From: Hymenobacter caeli
Lineage (GTDB): Bacteria > Bacteroidota > Bacteroidia > Cytophagales > Hymenobacteraceae
Assembly (NCBI RefSeq): GCF_013294115.1
Contig: NZ_JABSNP010000001.1
Coordinates: forward strand, 124,001 to 188,000
Reading direction: 5' to 3'
DNA: 64,000 nucleotides
In this document: in pieces, positions 28,789-36,852 of the stretch
Position numbering within the stretch: position 1 is the first letter of the stretch
Layout of the letters: every line of letters begins with the position of its first letter
Notes under the pieces: model-generated
Seen by the model: only the letters and a program-made list of their open reading frames with translations
Told to the model about the DNA's origin: nothing
Database searches by the model: none
Translations under genes and position numbers: made by a program

Positions 28789-29349
28789 TTAACGCAAGCC
28801 CAGGCGGCCTACTTCCGCCAGCACGGCCGCCAGCCGCCCGGCCACCGTGAGGTCGCCGCGCAGCGCCAGCACCGGGCAGGCGAAGCGGCCGAGCCAGGCC
28901 GTGTGGTTGGCCAGGGTGCGGCTGCCGCCGCAGGAGCCGTCGTCGTAGCCTGCGGCCCAGGTCAGGAAAGCGTGGGTTTGGGCGGCGCGGGCGGGGTCGG
29001 TGGCAATAACATCGCCGTAGCGGGCGTGTTCGCGCTGCTTTAGGCGGTGCAGGCGCAGGGCCGGGGGCAGCCATAAAAATACCGCCAGGTCGAGCACCGC
29101 CAGCTGCCGCTCGCCCCAGGGGCCCCAGCCCACCAGCGAGCCGCCCAGCACCCAGTGGGGCCCCTGCGCCAGGTCGTGGGCCAGCAGGGCGTTGCGCTCA
29201 CCCTCGGGCCGCCGCACGGTAAAGGGCGCTTCGGAGGGCCCCCAGAGGTAGTCGTCGCTGTCGAAATACAGCACCCCCAAGGCCGCCCCCAGCGCCGTGC
29301 CTAGCGTGGTAACGCCCGCCCCGGAAGCCCCGAAGAGATGGATTTTCAT
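28789..29349 (-). CDS. P-loop NTPase, adenylate/shikimate kinase-like
   Basis: A 186-residue protein with a P-loop near the N-terminus (FGASGAGVTTLG, where Val replaces the usual Lys) and the following DSDDYLW acidic pair. An aromatic WLPPALRLHRLKQRE lid-like helix follows. The layout resembles small nucleoside or shikimate kinase-like proteins annotated as AAA family. The missing P-loop lysine (GAGVTT instead of GxGKS/T) questions classical kinase activity, though some small-kinase relatives vary here. It lies directly upstream of tilS. The spacer on its 5' side is shared with the divergent OstA-like gene. Confidence 0.7.
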   Translation of the reverse strand: MKIHLFGASGAGVTTLGTALGAALGVLYFDSDDYLWGPSEAPFTVRRPEGERNALLAHDLAQGPHWVLGGSLVGWGPWGERQLAVLDLAVFLWLPPALRLHRLKQREHARYGDVIATDPARAAQTHAFLTWAAGYDDGSCGGSRTLANHTAWLGRFACPVLALRGDLTVAGRLAAVLAEVGRLGLR

Positions 29350-29430
29350 GGCAGAAGTGAACGATGAACCTGAACGGGGCTCCTAAGGCACTAAGCCGCA
29401 AAGATGCGCGTTAGGCCCCGCCGGCCGCCG

Positions 29431-29438
29431 TACCTTTG
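29431..29438 (+). promoter_or_regulatory. -7 promoter element giving a near-leaderless OstA-like mRNA
   Basis: TACCTTTG matches TAnnTTTG exactly and ends 8 bp before the ATG at 29447. Transcription would start within a few bases of the start codon. Confidence 0.6.
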
Positions 29439-29446
29439 CCCGCTAA

Positions 29447-31201
29447 ATGCCCCGCTTCCGCTTTTTTATCTTGCTCCTGCTGCTGCTGCCGGCCCTGGCC
29501 CGGGCCCAGCGGCCCGCCGTGGGCCCCGGGCCGCCCAAGCCGGTCGCCAAGGGCACGCCCGTGGAGCTGCTGAAAGGGGCCGGCACGCTCGTGGGCATGA
29601 CGACACCCGAAGGCGTAAAAATCCGCAAGGTGCTGGGCAACGTGGGCTTCAAGCAGGGCGACACGTTTCTGTACTGCGACTCGGCCTACCAGTACCTCGA
29701 CCGCAACGAGATTGAGGCGTTCAGCAACGTGCGCGTCATCCAGAACGACACCGTGACCATCAACGGCGACCACGGCTACTACAACGGCAACCTGCGCACG
29801 GCCCGCATGGTGGGCAACGTGGTGATGCACGACCCGCGCATGACCCTGACCACGCCCACGCTCAACTACGACCTCAACCGCAAAACCGCCACCTACCTCG
29901 AAACCGGCCACCTCACCGACCCCCAAAACACGCTCGACAGCCAGCAGGGCTTCTACGACACCAATAGCAAGGTATTCGTCTTCAAGCGCGACGTGCACCT
30001 GGTGTCCATCGACCCTAAAAACGGGCCCACCGACCTCACCAACGACACGCTCACCTACAACACCATCAGCAAGATAGCCTACTTCGACGGGCCCACCCGC
30101 ATCAAGGGCTCGCAGGGGAATTTGTACGCCGAGAAAGGCAATTACAACACCTTCACCCGGGTGTCGAACTTTGAGAAAAACGCCAAAATCGATACGCCCA
30201 ACTACTTGCTCGGCGGCGACAAGCTGGTGTACGACGAGGCCACGCTCTACGGCGTGGCGGCCGGGCACGTCACGCTCATTTCCAAGAAGGACAACATCGC
30301 CCTGCGCGGTGACTTTGGCCGGCTCTGGCGGGCCCTGGGCCGCACCAAGCTCTACGGCGGCCGGCCGGTGGTGCGCAGCATCTCCGACAAAGACACCCTG
30401 TACATGGCCGCCGACACGCTGCTGAGTGTGGAGGCCCGCCCCGGCCGGGCCAACGTGCGGCCGGTGCTGTACGCCTACCCCAAGGTGCAGATTTTCAAGG
30501 CCAACCTACAAGGGCGCTGCGACTCGCTGACCTACGACCGGCAGGATAGCATCATTTACCTGAACCGCGACCCGGTGCTGTGGCAGGCCCACACCCAAAT
30601 GCGGGCCGACTCGATGGAGATTATCCAGAAGCGCGGCAAAATCGACCAGATGCGGCTGTACGCCAACTCGTTCGTCATCAATCAGGACACGCTGCTGGAC
30701 TTCAACCAAATCAAGGGCCGCAACATCCTGGCGTACTTCCGCAACGGCCAGATTGGGCGCATCGACGTGCTGGGCAACGCCGAAAGCATTGCCTACGCCC
30801 TCGACGGCGACACCGCCGTGACGGGCATGAACAAGGGCGTATCGGCCACCATGCGGATGCGCTTTGCGGAGAATAAGCTCCAGAAAATCACAATGTTGGT
30901 GAACCCGGACGCCAACTTCATCCCGTTGCACGAAATCAAGGAGCCGGACACGCGCCTGAAAGGATTCAACTGGCGGCCCACCGAACGGCCTACCCGGCGC
31001 CAGGTGCTGGGCAAGCAGTTCGACGACCGGCCCCGCCGCAAAACCAAGGCTAAGGCTAAGGCTAAGCCCGTCCGCAAGAAAAGTTCGACGCGGCCCCGGG
31101 CCAAAACGAAGCAAGTGGCCCGCCCGCCGGCCCAAGCCGCGCCGCCCAAGCCGGCCAAACCCGCGCCCCCGGCCCCCAAGCCGGTCGTGGCCCGGCCTTG
31201 A
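29447..31201 (+). CDS. OstA-like protein, lipopolysaccharide transport type
   Basis: A 584-residue protein with an N-terminal signal peptide (FFILLLLLLPALARAQ, cleavage near residue 20). The body consists of repeated short beta strands of the OstA/LptA jelly-roll type, for example GDTFLYCDSAYQYLDRNEIE, VVMHDPRMTLTTPTLNY and RGSQG-type turns. Such proteins bridge the periplasm to move lipopolysaccharide to the outer membrane. The last 70 residues are Lys/Arg/Pro/Ala-rich (near KTKAKAKAKPVRKKSSTR) and probably disordered. Placement ahead of bamD, another outer-membrane assembly gene, supports an envelope role. Exact Lpt component not determinable. Confidence 0.88.
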   Translation: MPRFRFFILLLLLLPALARAQRPAVGPGPPKPVAKGTPVELLKGAGTLVGMTTPEGVKIRKVLGNVGFKQGDTFLYCDSAYQYLDRNEIEAFSNVRVIQNDTVTINGDHGYYNGNLRTARMVGNVVMHDPRMTLTTPTLNYDLNRKTATYLETGHLTDPQNTLDSQQGFYDTNSKVFVFKRDVHLVSIDPKNGPTDLTNDTLTYNTISKIAYFDGPTRIKGSQGNLYAEKGNYNTFTRVSNFEKNAKIDTPNYLLGGDKLVYDEATLYGVAAGHVTLISKKDNIALRGDFGRLWRALGRTKLYGGRPVVRSISDKDTLYMAADTLLSVEARPGRANVRPVLYAYPKVQIFKANLQGRCDSLTYDRQDSIIYLNRDPVLWQAHTQMRADSMEIIQKRGKIDQMRLYANSFVINQDTLLDFNQIKGRNILAYFRNGQIGRIDVLGNAESIAYALDGDTAVTGMNKGVSATMRMRFAENKLQKITMLVNPDANFIPLHEIKEPDTRLKGFNWRPTERPTRRQVLGKQFDDRPRRKTKAKAKAKPVRKKSSTRPRAKTKQVARPPAQAAPPKPAKPAPPAPKPVVARP

Positions 31202-31282
31202 GTGCAACCATTCGGCCGCCTGCGGTGGTCTCTGCCAAGCCGCGGGCCCGCCCCGGCCGCTCCGGTTTTAGGTTTGCCATCG

Positions 31283-31290
31283 TACCTTTG
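31283..31290 (+). promoter_or_regulatory. -7 promoter element just upstream of bamD
   Basis: TACCTTTG, an exact TAnnTTTG, ends 8 bp before the bamD ATG at 31299, the same spacing as at 29431-29438. Confidence 0.6.
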
Positions 31291-31298
31291 CTGCCCTT

Positions 31299-32147
31299 AT
31301 GCCATTTTCTCGCCTGACGCTCGTTTTCTTTTGCCTGGCCGCGCTGCTGCTGGGGGCCTGCAACCCCGGCTACCAGAAGCTGCTGAAAAGCGGCGACGTG
31401 AACAAAAAGTACGAAGCGGCCATCCGCTACTACGACGCCGGCGACTACTTCCGGGCCGGCACCTTGCTCGAAGACCTGGTGCCGCTGCTCAAAGGCCGGC
31501 CCGAGGCCGAGAAGGCCCAGTTTTACTTCGCCAACACCAACTACAAGCAGCGCAACTACGTGCTGGGGGCCTACTACTTCAAGCAGTTCGTCGACACCTA
31601 CCCCAACTCGGTTTACACCGAGGAGGCCTCGTTTCTGCACTCCAAGTCGCTGTTTCGCGACTCGCCGGGCTTCGAGCTGGACCAGACCAACACCACGTCG
31701 GCACTGGAAACCATCCAGGATTTCATCAACCGCTACCCCGAAAGCAAATTCCGGCCGGAGATAGAAGGGATGTCGCAGGAATTGCAGAAGAAGCTGGAAA
31801 GCAAGGCCTTCGAATCTGCCCGCCTCTACTACCAGCTGCGCTACAACCAAGCAGCCGTAACGGCCCTGGCCACGTTCGAGCAGAACTACCCGGCCTCGGC
31901 CTACGTGGAGCAGGCCGACTACCTGCGCCTGAGCGCCCAGTACGCCTGGGCCAAGGAGAGCATCGAGTCCAAGCAGCGCGAACGGTTTCTGGACGCCGTG
32001 GCGTTCTACCAGCACTACATCGACACGTTCCCGCAGAGCAAGAACCTGAAGCTGGCCCAGGCCATGTACGACGACAGCCGCGCCGAGCTGGAAAAGCTCA
32101 AGAGCCTGCCCGGGGCCCCCGACGCGGCCGCTGCGGCCAAGCAATGA
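31299..32147 (+). CDS. bamD: Outer membrane protein assembly factor BamD
   Basis: A 282-residue lipoprotein; the lipobox LLLGAC puts the lipidated Cys at 21. The rest is a chain of tetratricopeptide-like repeats, with YYDAGDYFRAGTLLEDLVP and YVLGAYYFKQFVDTYPNS as clear examples. This matches BamD/ComL, which works with BamA to insert beta-barrel proteins in the outer membrane. It has its own promoter element immediately upstream and is separated from rpoZ by a spacer that is largely inverted repeats. Gene order with rpoZ, coaC/B, porD, recN is conserved in many Bacteroidota as far as I recall. Confidence 0.93.
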   Translation: MPFSRLTLVFFCLAALLLGACNPGYQKLLKSGDVNKKYEAAIRYYDAGDYFRAGTLLEDLVPLLKGRPEAEKAQFYFANTNYKQRNYVLGAYYFKQFVDTYPNSVYTEEASFLHSKSLFRDSPGFELDQTNTTSALETIQDFINRYPESKFRPEIEGMSQELQKKLESKAFESARLYYQLRYNQAAVTALATFEQNYPASAYVEQADYLRLSAQYAWAKESIESKQRERFLDAVAFYQHYIDTFPQSKNLKLAQAMYDDSRAELEKLKSLPGAPDAAAAAKQ

Positions 32148-32149
32148 GC

Positions 32150-32239
32150 TGAATGGTTTTATTGTTGCATTGCTGGTGGTTGCTGGTTGAGCATTAACCA
32201 ACCAATGAGCCGCCAACAATTTAACAATAAAGCCATTCA
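32150..32239. repeat. Nested inverted stutter repeat in the bamD-rpoZ spacer
   Basis: Outer arms TGAATGGTTTTATTGTT (32150-32166) and 32223-32239 are complementary at 16 of 17 positions. Inside them CATTG..GGTTGCTGGTT pairs with AACCAACCAATG. The outer arm starts 2 bp after the bamD stop. More AACAATT-type stutters continue to the rpoZ start. Confidence 0.8.
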
Positions 32240-32281
32240 ACAATTAGTCAATTTAACAGTAAAACAATTAATAAACCGCCC

Positions 32282-32629
32282 ATGAAAACCGCACCCAACG
32301 CCGTATCCAGCTCCATCGTAACGCGCAACATGGCCGATTTTAGCGTCGAAAGCGGCAACGTGTACGAGGCCATCGCCGTAATTTCGAAGCGGGCCAACCA
32401 GCTGTCCATCAAGCTAAAAGAAGAGCTGAACGACCGCTTGGCCGAGTTTGCCTCTACCGTGGACAACCTGGAGGAAGTATTCGAAAACCGCGAGCAAATC
32501 GAGGTTTCCAAGCACTATGAGCGCATGCCCAAGCCCACCAGCCTCGCCATCGAAGAGTTTCTGGAAGGCAAGCTGCACTACACCACGCCGGAGCCGGTAG
32601 AGGTGCCGCTGCCCCGCGAGTTGTTCTAG
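32282..32629 (+). CDS. rpoZ: RNA polymerase omega subunit (Rpb6-like)
   Basis: A 115-residue protein. SGNVYEAIAVISKRANQLSI is the omega/Rpb6 helix that clamps the beta-prime C-terminus. The flanking SSIVTRNMADFSV and the C-terminal PKPTSLAIEEFLEGKLHY are the usual extension in Bacteroidota, where omega is longer than in Proteobacteria. It assists polymerase assembly. coaC starts 9 bp downstream, so the two are probably co-transcribed. The leader is filled with inverted AT-rich repeats. Confidence 0.92.
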   Translation: MKTAPNAVSSSIVTRNMADFSVESGNVYEAIAVISKRANQLSIKLKEELNDRLAEFASTVDNLEEVFENREQIEVSKHYERMPKPTSLAIEEFLEGKLHYTTPEPVEVPLPRELF

Positions 32630-32638
32630 GCCGCGCCG

Positions 32639-33241
32639 GTGGTGCCGCAACCTCCGTCGCCTTTGTCGCCGCTGGCGGGCCGCCGCCTGCTGCTGGGCGT
32701 CAGCGGCAGCATTGCGGCCTACAAATCGGCGGCGCTCACGCGCCTGCTGGTGCAGGCCGGGGCCGAAGTGCAGGTGATTCTCACCGAAGCCGCCGCCGCG
32801 TTCGTCACGCCCCTTACCCTGGGCACCTTGTCCAAAAAGCCCGTCCTGACGGGCTTTTTGCGTGATGCGGCGTCCGGGCAGTGGTACAACCACGTCGAGC
32901 TGGGCCTGTGGGCCGATGCGCTGCTGGTGGCCCCGGCCAGCGCCAACACGCTCGGGCAGCTGGCCAATGGCCTGTGCCCTAATTTATTAAGCGCCGTGTA
33001 CTTGTCGGCCCGCTGCCCGGTGTTCCTGGCCCCGGCCATGGACCTGGACATGTACGCCCACCCGGCCGTGACCCAAAATCTACAGCGCCTGCGCAGCTTC
33101 GGCAACCACGTGTTCGACTCGCCAAGCGGGGAGCTGGCCAGTGGCCTCGTGGGGCCCGGCCGCATGCTGGAACCCGAGCAGATTGTGGCCGAGTTGGCGA
33201 CGTTTTTTGGTTCGCCCAGCGGGGCAGTCCGCAATTGTTAA
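32639..33241 (+). CDS. coaC: Phosphopantothenoylcysteine decarboxylase (stand-alone CoaC)
   Basis: A 200-residue flavoprotein that decarboxylates 4'-phosphopantothenoylcysteine in CoA synthesis. It uses GTG 32639 (or the next GTG). GVSGSIAAYKSAALTRLL is the FMN-binding start. LLVAPASANTLGQLANG and APAMDLDMY are the active-site PASANT and PXMNXXMW-type motifs, the latter reading APAMDLDMY. The frame ends in TAA at 33239-33241 after a short unrelated tail (FGSPSGAVRNC). In most bacteria this domain continues directly into CoaB as one polypeptide; here CoaB is a separate gene 29 bp downstream in another frame. Confidence 0.9.
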   Translation: MVPQPPSPLSPLAGRRLLLGVSGSIAAYKSAALTRLLVQAGAEVQVILTEAAAAFVTPLTLGTLSKKPVLTGFLRDAASGQWYNHVELGLWADALLVAPASANTLGQLANGLCPNLLSAVYLSARCPVFLAPAMDLDMYAHPAVTQNLQRLRSFGNHVFDSPSGELASGLVGPGRMLEPEQIVAELATFFGSPSGAVRNC

Positions 33242-33270
33242 TGGCTCACTGTCAATTGATAACTGAAGCA

Positions 33271-33927
33271 ATGCGCGTCCTCATCACCGCCGGGCCTACC
33301 TACGAGCCGCTGGACCCGGTGCGGTTCATCGGCAACCGCTCGACGGGTAAGATGGGCTACGCGCTGGCGGCGGCCTTCGCGGCGGCGGGGGCCGAGGTGT
33401 GCCTCGTGAGCGGGCCCAGCGCCCTGCCAGCCCCGGCGCACTCCGCCGTGCACCTCACGCGCGTGGAAACGGCCGCCGAGATGTACGCCGCCGCCGCCGC
33501 CGAAGCCCCGGCGGCCGACGTGTGGGTGTTTGCCGCCGCCGTGGCCGACTACCGGCCCGCCCACGTGGTCGCCGAAAAAATCAAAAAAGCCGGCGACACG
33601 CTCACCCTGGAGCTGGTGAAAAACGTGGACATCGCCGCCACCCTCGGCCAAACCAAGCGGACTGAACAATTTGCCGTCGGTTTTGCGTTGGAAACAACGA
33701 ACGAGCTGGCCCACGCCCGGGACAAGCTGCACCGCAAAAACTTCGACCTCGTGGTGCTGAACTCGCTGCGCGACGCCGGGGCGGGCTTCGGCCACGACAC
33801 CAACAAGGTGAGCGTGCTGGACCGGGCCGGCCGGGTGGTTACTTTTGATTTGATGGCGAAAGCCGACCTGGCCACGGAGCTGGTGCGCCTGGTGCTGGCT
33901 CGCCGCGCTGCGCCTGTAACAACTTGA
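33271..33927 (+). CDS. coaB: Phosphopantothenate-cysteine ligase (stand-alone CoaB)
   Basis: A 218-residue ligase read from ATG 33271, which gives MRVLITAGPTYEPLDPVRFI, the standard beginning of the CoaB domain. GNRSTGKMGYALA and VFAAAVADYRP are the CTP-binding and active-site blocks. KIKKAGDTLTLELVKNVDI and VGFALETTNE complete the family pattern. It makes the substrate that CoaC then decarboxylates. The 29-base gap from coaC contains CAATTG/AACTG stutters typical of other leaders in the window. Its stop is followed by porD 11 bp later. Confidence 0.92.
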   Translation: MRVLITAGPTYEPLDPVRFIGNRSTGKMGYALAAAFAAAGAEVCLVSGPSALPAPAHSAVHLTRVETAAEMYAAAAAEAPAADVWVFAAAVADYRPAHVVAEKIKKAGDTLTLELVKNVDIAATLGQTKRTEQFAVGFALETTNELAHARDKLHRKNFDLVVLNSLRDAGAGFGHDTNKVSVLDRAGRVVTFDLMAKADLATELVRLVLARRAAPVTT

Positions 33928-33938
33928 TTGTTTTGACT

Positions 33939-34862
33939 ATGCGAAATATCATTGGTTTGCTCGCGCTGCTGCTGTTGGCCCTGGCCGGGCCCGCTGCCCG
34001 GGCCCAGGAGCTGAACTGCACCGTGTCGGTGTCGGTGGGCCCCGGCGTGGTCATCACCGACCAAAGCATCCGGGCCAACATGGAGCGCGACATCCAGGCC
34101 TTCCTCAACACGCGCGCCTGGACCAGCCAGACCTACCAGCCCCGCGAGCGCATCAACTGCCGGATGTTCGTCGTAATTACGGGGGCCACGTCGCCGGTAT
34201 ACCAGGCCACCATGCGGCTGATTTCAACCCGCCCCATCTACGGCACGGGCTACGAAACCAACGTCATCAGCATCGTCGACAAGAGCTTTAATTTTAACTA
34301 CCCGCCCACGAACTCGCTGGACTTTTCGCCCAACAGCTTCGTTTCCAACCTCTCGTCGCTGCTGGGCTTCTACGCCAACATCGTCATCGGGCTCGACCGC
34401 GACACGTTTGGCCGCCTCGGGGGCACCGCTAACTACGAACAGGCCCGCGTCATCACCCTGTATTCGGCTTCGCAGAGTGGCAGCGAGGCCGTCGACGAAA
34501 GCTGGAAAGACACCGGGGGCTCGCGCAGCCGCTACCAGCTGCTCAACAACCTCACCGACCCGCAGCTCCAGCCCTTCCGCGCCGGCCTCTACGCCTACTA
34601 CCGGCAGGGCATGGACATCTTTATTGAGAAGCCCGACGAAGCCCGCGTGGCCGTGCTGGGGGCCCTCACGGGCATTCAGCAGGTGGCCGCGCTGCGCGTG
34701 AGCGAGCCGATTTTCCGGTATTTTTTCGACGCCAAGGCGGATGAGATTGCCAACATCTTCCGCACCAGCCAGGACGCTAACCAGAAGCAGCAGCTGGTGA
34801 ACATGCTGACCAATATCGACGCTACTAACTCGGCGAAGTACCAGGCCATCCTCACCCGCTGA
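33939..34862 (+). CDS. porD: DUF4835 protein, PorD of type IX secretion
   Basis: A 307-residue protein from ATG 33939 with a signal peptide ending near ARAQ (residue 24). QELNCTVSVSVGPGVVITDQ begins the mature part, and IYGTGYETNVISIVDKSFNF and LSSLLGFYANIVIGLDRDTF are conserved DUF4835 blocks. The family includes PorD, reported as needed for type IX secretion; that link fits the T9SS-tailed protein at 12258-14444. It sits in the conserved coaB-porD-recN order. The spacer to recN is bounded by a 20-bp inverted repeat. Confidence 0.85.
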   Translation: MRNIIGLLALLLLALAGPAARAQELNCTVSVSVGPGVVITDQSIRANMERDIQAFLNTRAWTSQTYQPRERINCRMFVVITGATSPVYQATMRLISTRPIYGTGYETNVISIVDKSFNFNYPPTNSLDFSPNSFVSNLSSLLGFYANIVIGLDRDTFGRLGGTANYEQARVITLYSASQSGSEAVDESWKDTGGSRSRYQLLNNLTDPQLQPFRAGLYAYYRQGMDIFIEKPDEARVAVLGALTGIQQVAALRVSEPIFRYFFDAKADEIANIFRTSQDANQKQQLVNMLTNIDATNSAKYQAILTR

Positions 34863-35045
34863 AATCGCAGATTATGCGGATTCATTTGGGATTACGCTGA
34901 TTATTTTAGCATAAATTCTTTTTGTTGGCCTTCGTCGAAGGATACCAAATCAGTCGATTTAGAATTATTTATTAAAATAAAATCAGTAGCCGCGCCATTA
35001 AATTAATCTACGAAATCTGCGGTTAAATCCGCACAATCTGCGATT
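34863..35045. repeat. Inverted repeat spanning the whole porD-recN spacer
   Basis: Left arm 34863-34882 and right arm 35026-35045 are complementary at 19 of 20 positions. The left arm starts directly after the porD stop and the right arm ends 1 bp before the recN ATG. The 143 bases between are AT-rich. The same 20-mer precedes the second rhomboid gene at 24722-24741. Confidence 0.88.
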
Positions 35046-35046
35046 C

Positions 35047-36720
35047 ATGTTAGTCGATTTACGTATTCAGAATTACGCCCTGATTGAGTCGCTGGAGCTG
35101 CGGCCGTCGCCGCTGCTCAATATTATTACCGGCGAGACGGGCGCGGGCAAGTCCATTATGCTGGGGGCCATCGGGCTGCTGCTGGGCAACCGGGCCGACG
35201 GCAAGATGCTGTTTGACACGGCGCAGAAGTGCGTGATTGAGGGGCAGTTCGACATTGCCAGCTACCAGCTCCAGGACATTTTCGAGGCCGAGGACCTGGA
35301 CTACGACGCGCAGTGCATCCTGCGGCGCGAAATAAGCCCCACGGGCAAGTCGCGGGCGTTTGTGAACGACACGCCGGTGACGCTGGAGGCGCTGCGGAAA
35401 ATCGGGGCCAACCTGATGGACATCCACTCGCAGCACGACACGCTGCTGCTCGGCGACACGGTGTTTCAGCTCAACCTGCTCGACCTCTACGCCGGGCTGG
35501 TGCCGCAGCGCACCCACTACAGCAACGCCTTCCGGCAGTACCGCAAGCTGGAGGCCGAGCTGAAAACCCTGGAGGACCAGGCCACCCAGGCCAACGCGCT
35601 GCTCGACTACAACAGCTTTTTGCTGAACGAGCTGGAAGAGGCCAGCCTCGACGACGAGGACCAGGAGGCCCTGGAGCAGGAGGTGAAGCAGCTCGAGCAC
35701 GCCGAGGAAATCAAGTACAAGCTGAGCCAGGCCCTGCACGGGCTGCGCGACAGCGAAAGCTGCGCCACCGGCACCATGAAGGACGCCTCGATGCTGCTGG
35801 GCCAGGTGTCGGCCTACGCCGACAACTTCCGCGAGCTGCGCCAGCGCCTGGAAAGCTGCCTGATTGAGCTGCACGACATCGCCGACGAGGTGGAAACCGC
35901 CGAGCGCCGCACCGAGGGCGACCCTGCCCGCGCCGAGGAATTACAGGAGCGCCTGAACGTGCTCTACACCTTGCAGCGCAAGCACTCGGTGCGCGAGCTG
36001 GGGGCCCTGCTGGCCGTGCGCGACGAGCTGCGCCAGAAAGTGGGCAATGTGCTGAACCTGGACAAGCAAATCAGCAAGGTGCGCAAGGACGTGGAAGCCG
36101 CCCTGACCTCGGTAATCAAGCAGGCGGCCAAGCTCTCGGAGAGCCGGCGCAAGTCGTTCCCAAACTTTGAGCGCGAGCTGCGCGAACTGGTGGCCGACCT
36201 CGGGATGCCCAACGCCCGCATCGTGGTGGACCACCGCGCCGGGGCCCCCGCCGCCAGCGGCACCGACGTGGTGAACATCCTCTTCACGGCCAACAAGGGG
36301 GCCCAGCCCCAGACGCTGAGCAAGGCCGCGTCGGGCGGCGAGTTCTCGCGCCTGATGCTATGCGTGAAGTACATGCTGGCCGACAAGACGGCCCTGCCCA
36401 CGATAGTGTTCGACGAAATCGACACCGGCATCAGCGGGGAGATTGCCGTGAAGGTGGGCCGCATGATGCAGCAAATGGCCCGCAAGCACCAGCTGGTGGC
36501 CATTTCGCACCTGCCCCAGATGGCGGCGGCCGGCGACGCCCACTACTTCGTGTACAAGGAAGACCGCGCCGACCGCACCGTGAGCCGCATCCGCCAGCTC
36601 GGCGAAGACGACCGCATCCGGGAAATTGCCCACATGATTGCCGGGGCCAAGCCCAGCGAGAACGCCCTGCAAAGCGCCCGCGAGCTGCTGGCCCTGCGCG
36701 GCGAGGCCATGGCGGGGTAG
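35047..36720 (+). CDS. recN: DNA repair ATPase RecN
   Basis: A 557-residue SMC-like protein. The N-terminal ATPase half has Walker A GETGAGKSIMLGAIG; the C-terminal half has the signature LSKAASGGEFSRLMLC and Walker B TIVFDEIDTGISGE. Between them (about 150-360) is a Glu/Leu-rich coiled coil. Length and layout are standard. RecN holds broken ends together during recombinational double-strand-break repair in the cytosol. It is preceded by a spacer-length inverted repeat and followed by an 8-bp tandem repeat leader for fabI, so both flanks are unusual. Confidence 0.96.
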   Translation: MLVDLRIQNYALIESLELRPSPLLNIITGETGAGKSIMLGAIGLLLGNRADGKMLFDTAQKCVIEGQFDIASYQLQDIFEAEDLDYDAQCILRREISPTGKSRAFVNDTPVTLEALRKIGANLMDIHSQHDTLLLGDTVFQLNLLDLYAGLVPQRTHYSNAFRQYRKLEAELKTLEDQATQANALLDYNSFLLNELEEASLDDEDQEALEQEVKQLEHAEEIKYKLSQALHGLRDSESCATGTMKDASMLLGQVSAYADNFRELRQRLESCLIELHDIADEVETAERRTEGDPARAEELQERLNVLYTLQRKHSVRELGALLAVRDELRQKVGNVLNLDKQISKVRKDVEAALTSVIKQAAKLSESRRKSFPNFERELRELVADLGMPNARIVVDHRAGAPAASGTDVVNILFTANKGAQPQTLSKAASGGEFSRLMLCVKYMLADKTALPTIVFDEIDTGISGEIAVKVGRMMQQMARKHQLVAISHLPQMAAAGDAHYFVYKEDRADRTVSRIRQLGEDDRIREIAHMIAGAKPSENALQSARELLALRGEAMAG

Positions 36721-36819
36721 CAAGGGATGGGTGCGTGAAATAGTGAATGAATGAAAAGGTAAGTGGCTAACTTGCCGCCCTGAACCGAATGGCGAAAGAA
36801 AGGGCCGGGCTGCTTTTTC

Positions 36820-36851
36820 ATTCACCCATTCACCCATTCACCCATTCACCC
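36820..36851. repeat. 8-bp tandem repeat x4 abutting the fabI start codon
   Basis: ATTCACCC is repeated four times without interruption, leaving one C before the ATG at 36853. Near the start of the same spacer (36735-36757) GTGAATGAATGAAAA is complementary to the beginning of the array, so the leader can fold on itself. Confidence 0.92.
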
Positions 36852-36852
36852 C

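Noticed and set aside
33235-33270. Earlier ATG for coaB (MLMAHCQLITEA)
   Set aside because: These 12 residues come from the AT-rich stutter sequence; the conserved domain begins at ATG 33271.
36820-36851. Tandem repeats before fabI considered as a CRISPR array
   Set aside because: Units are 8 bp, adjacent and without spacers, and no cas genes are present.
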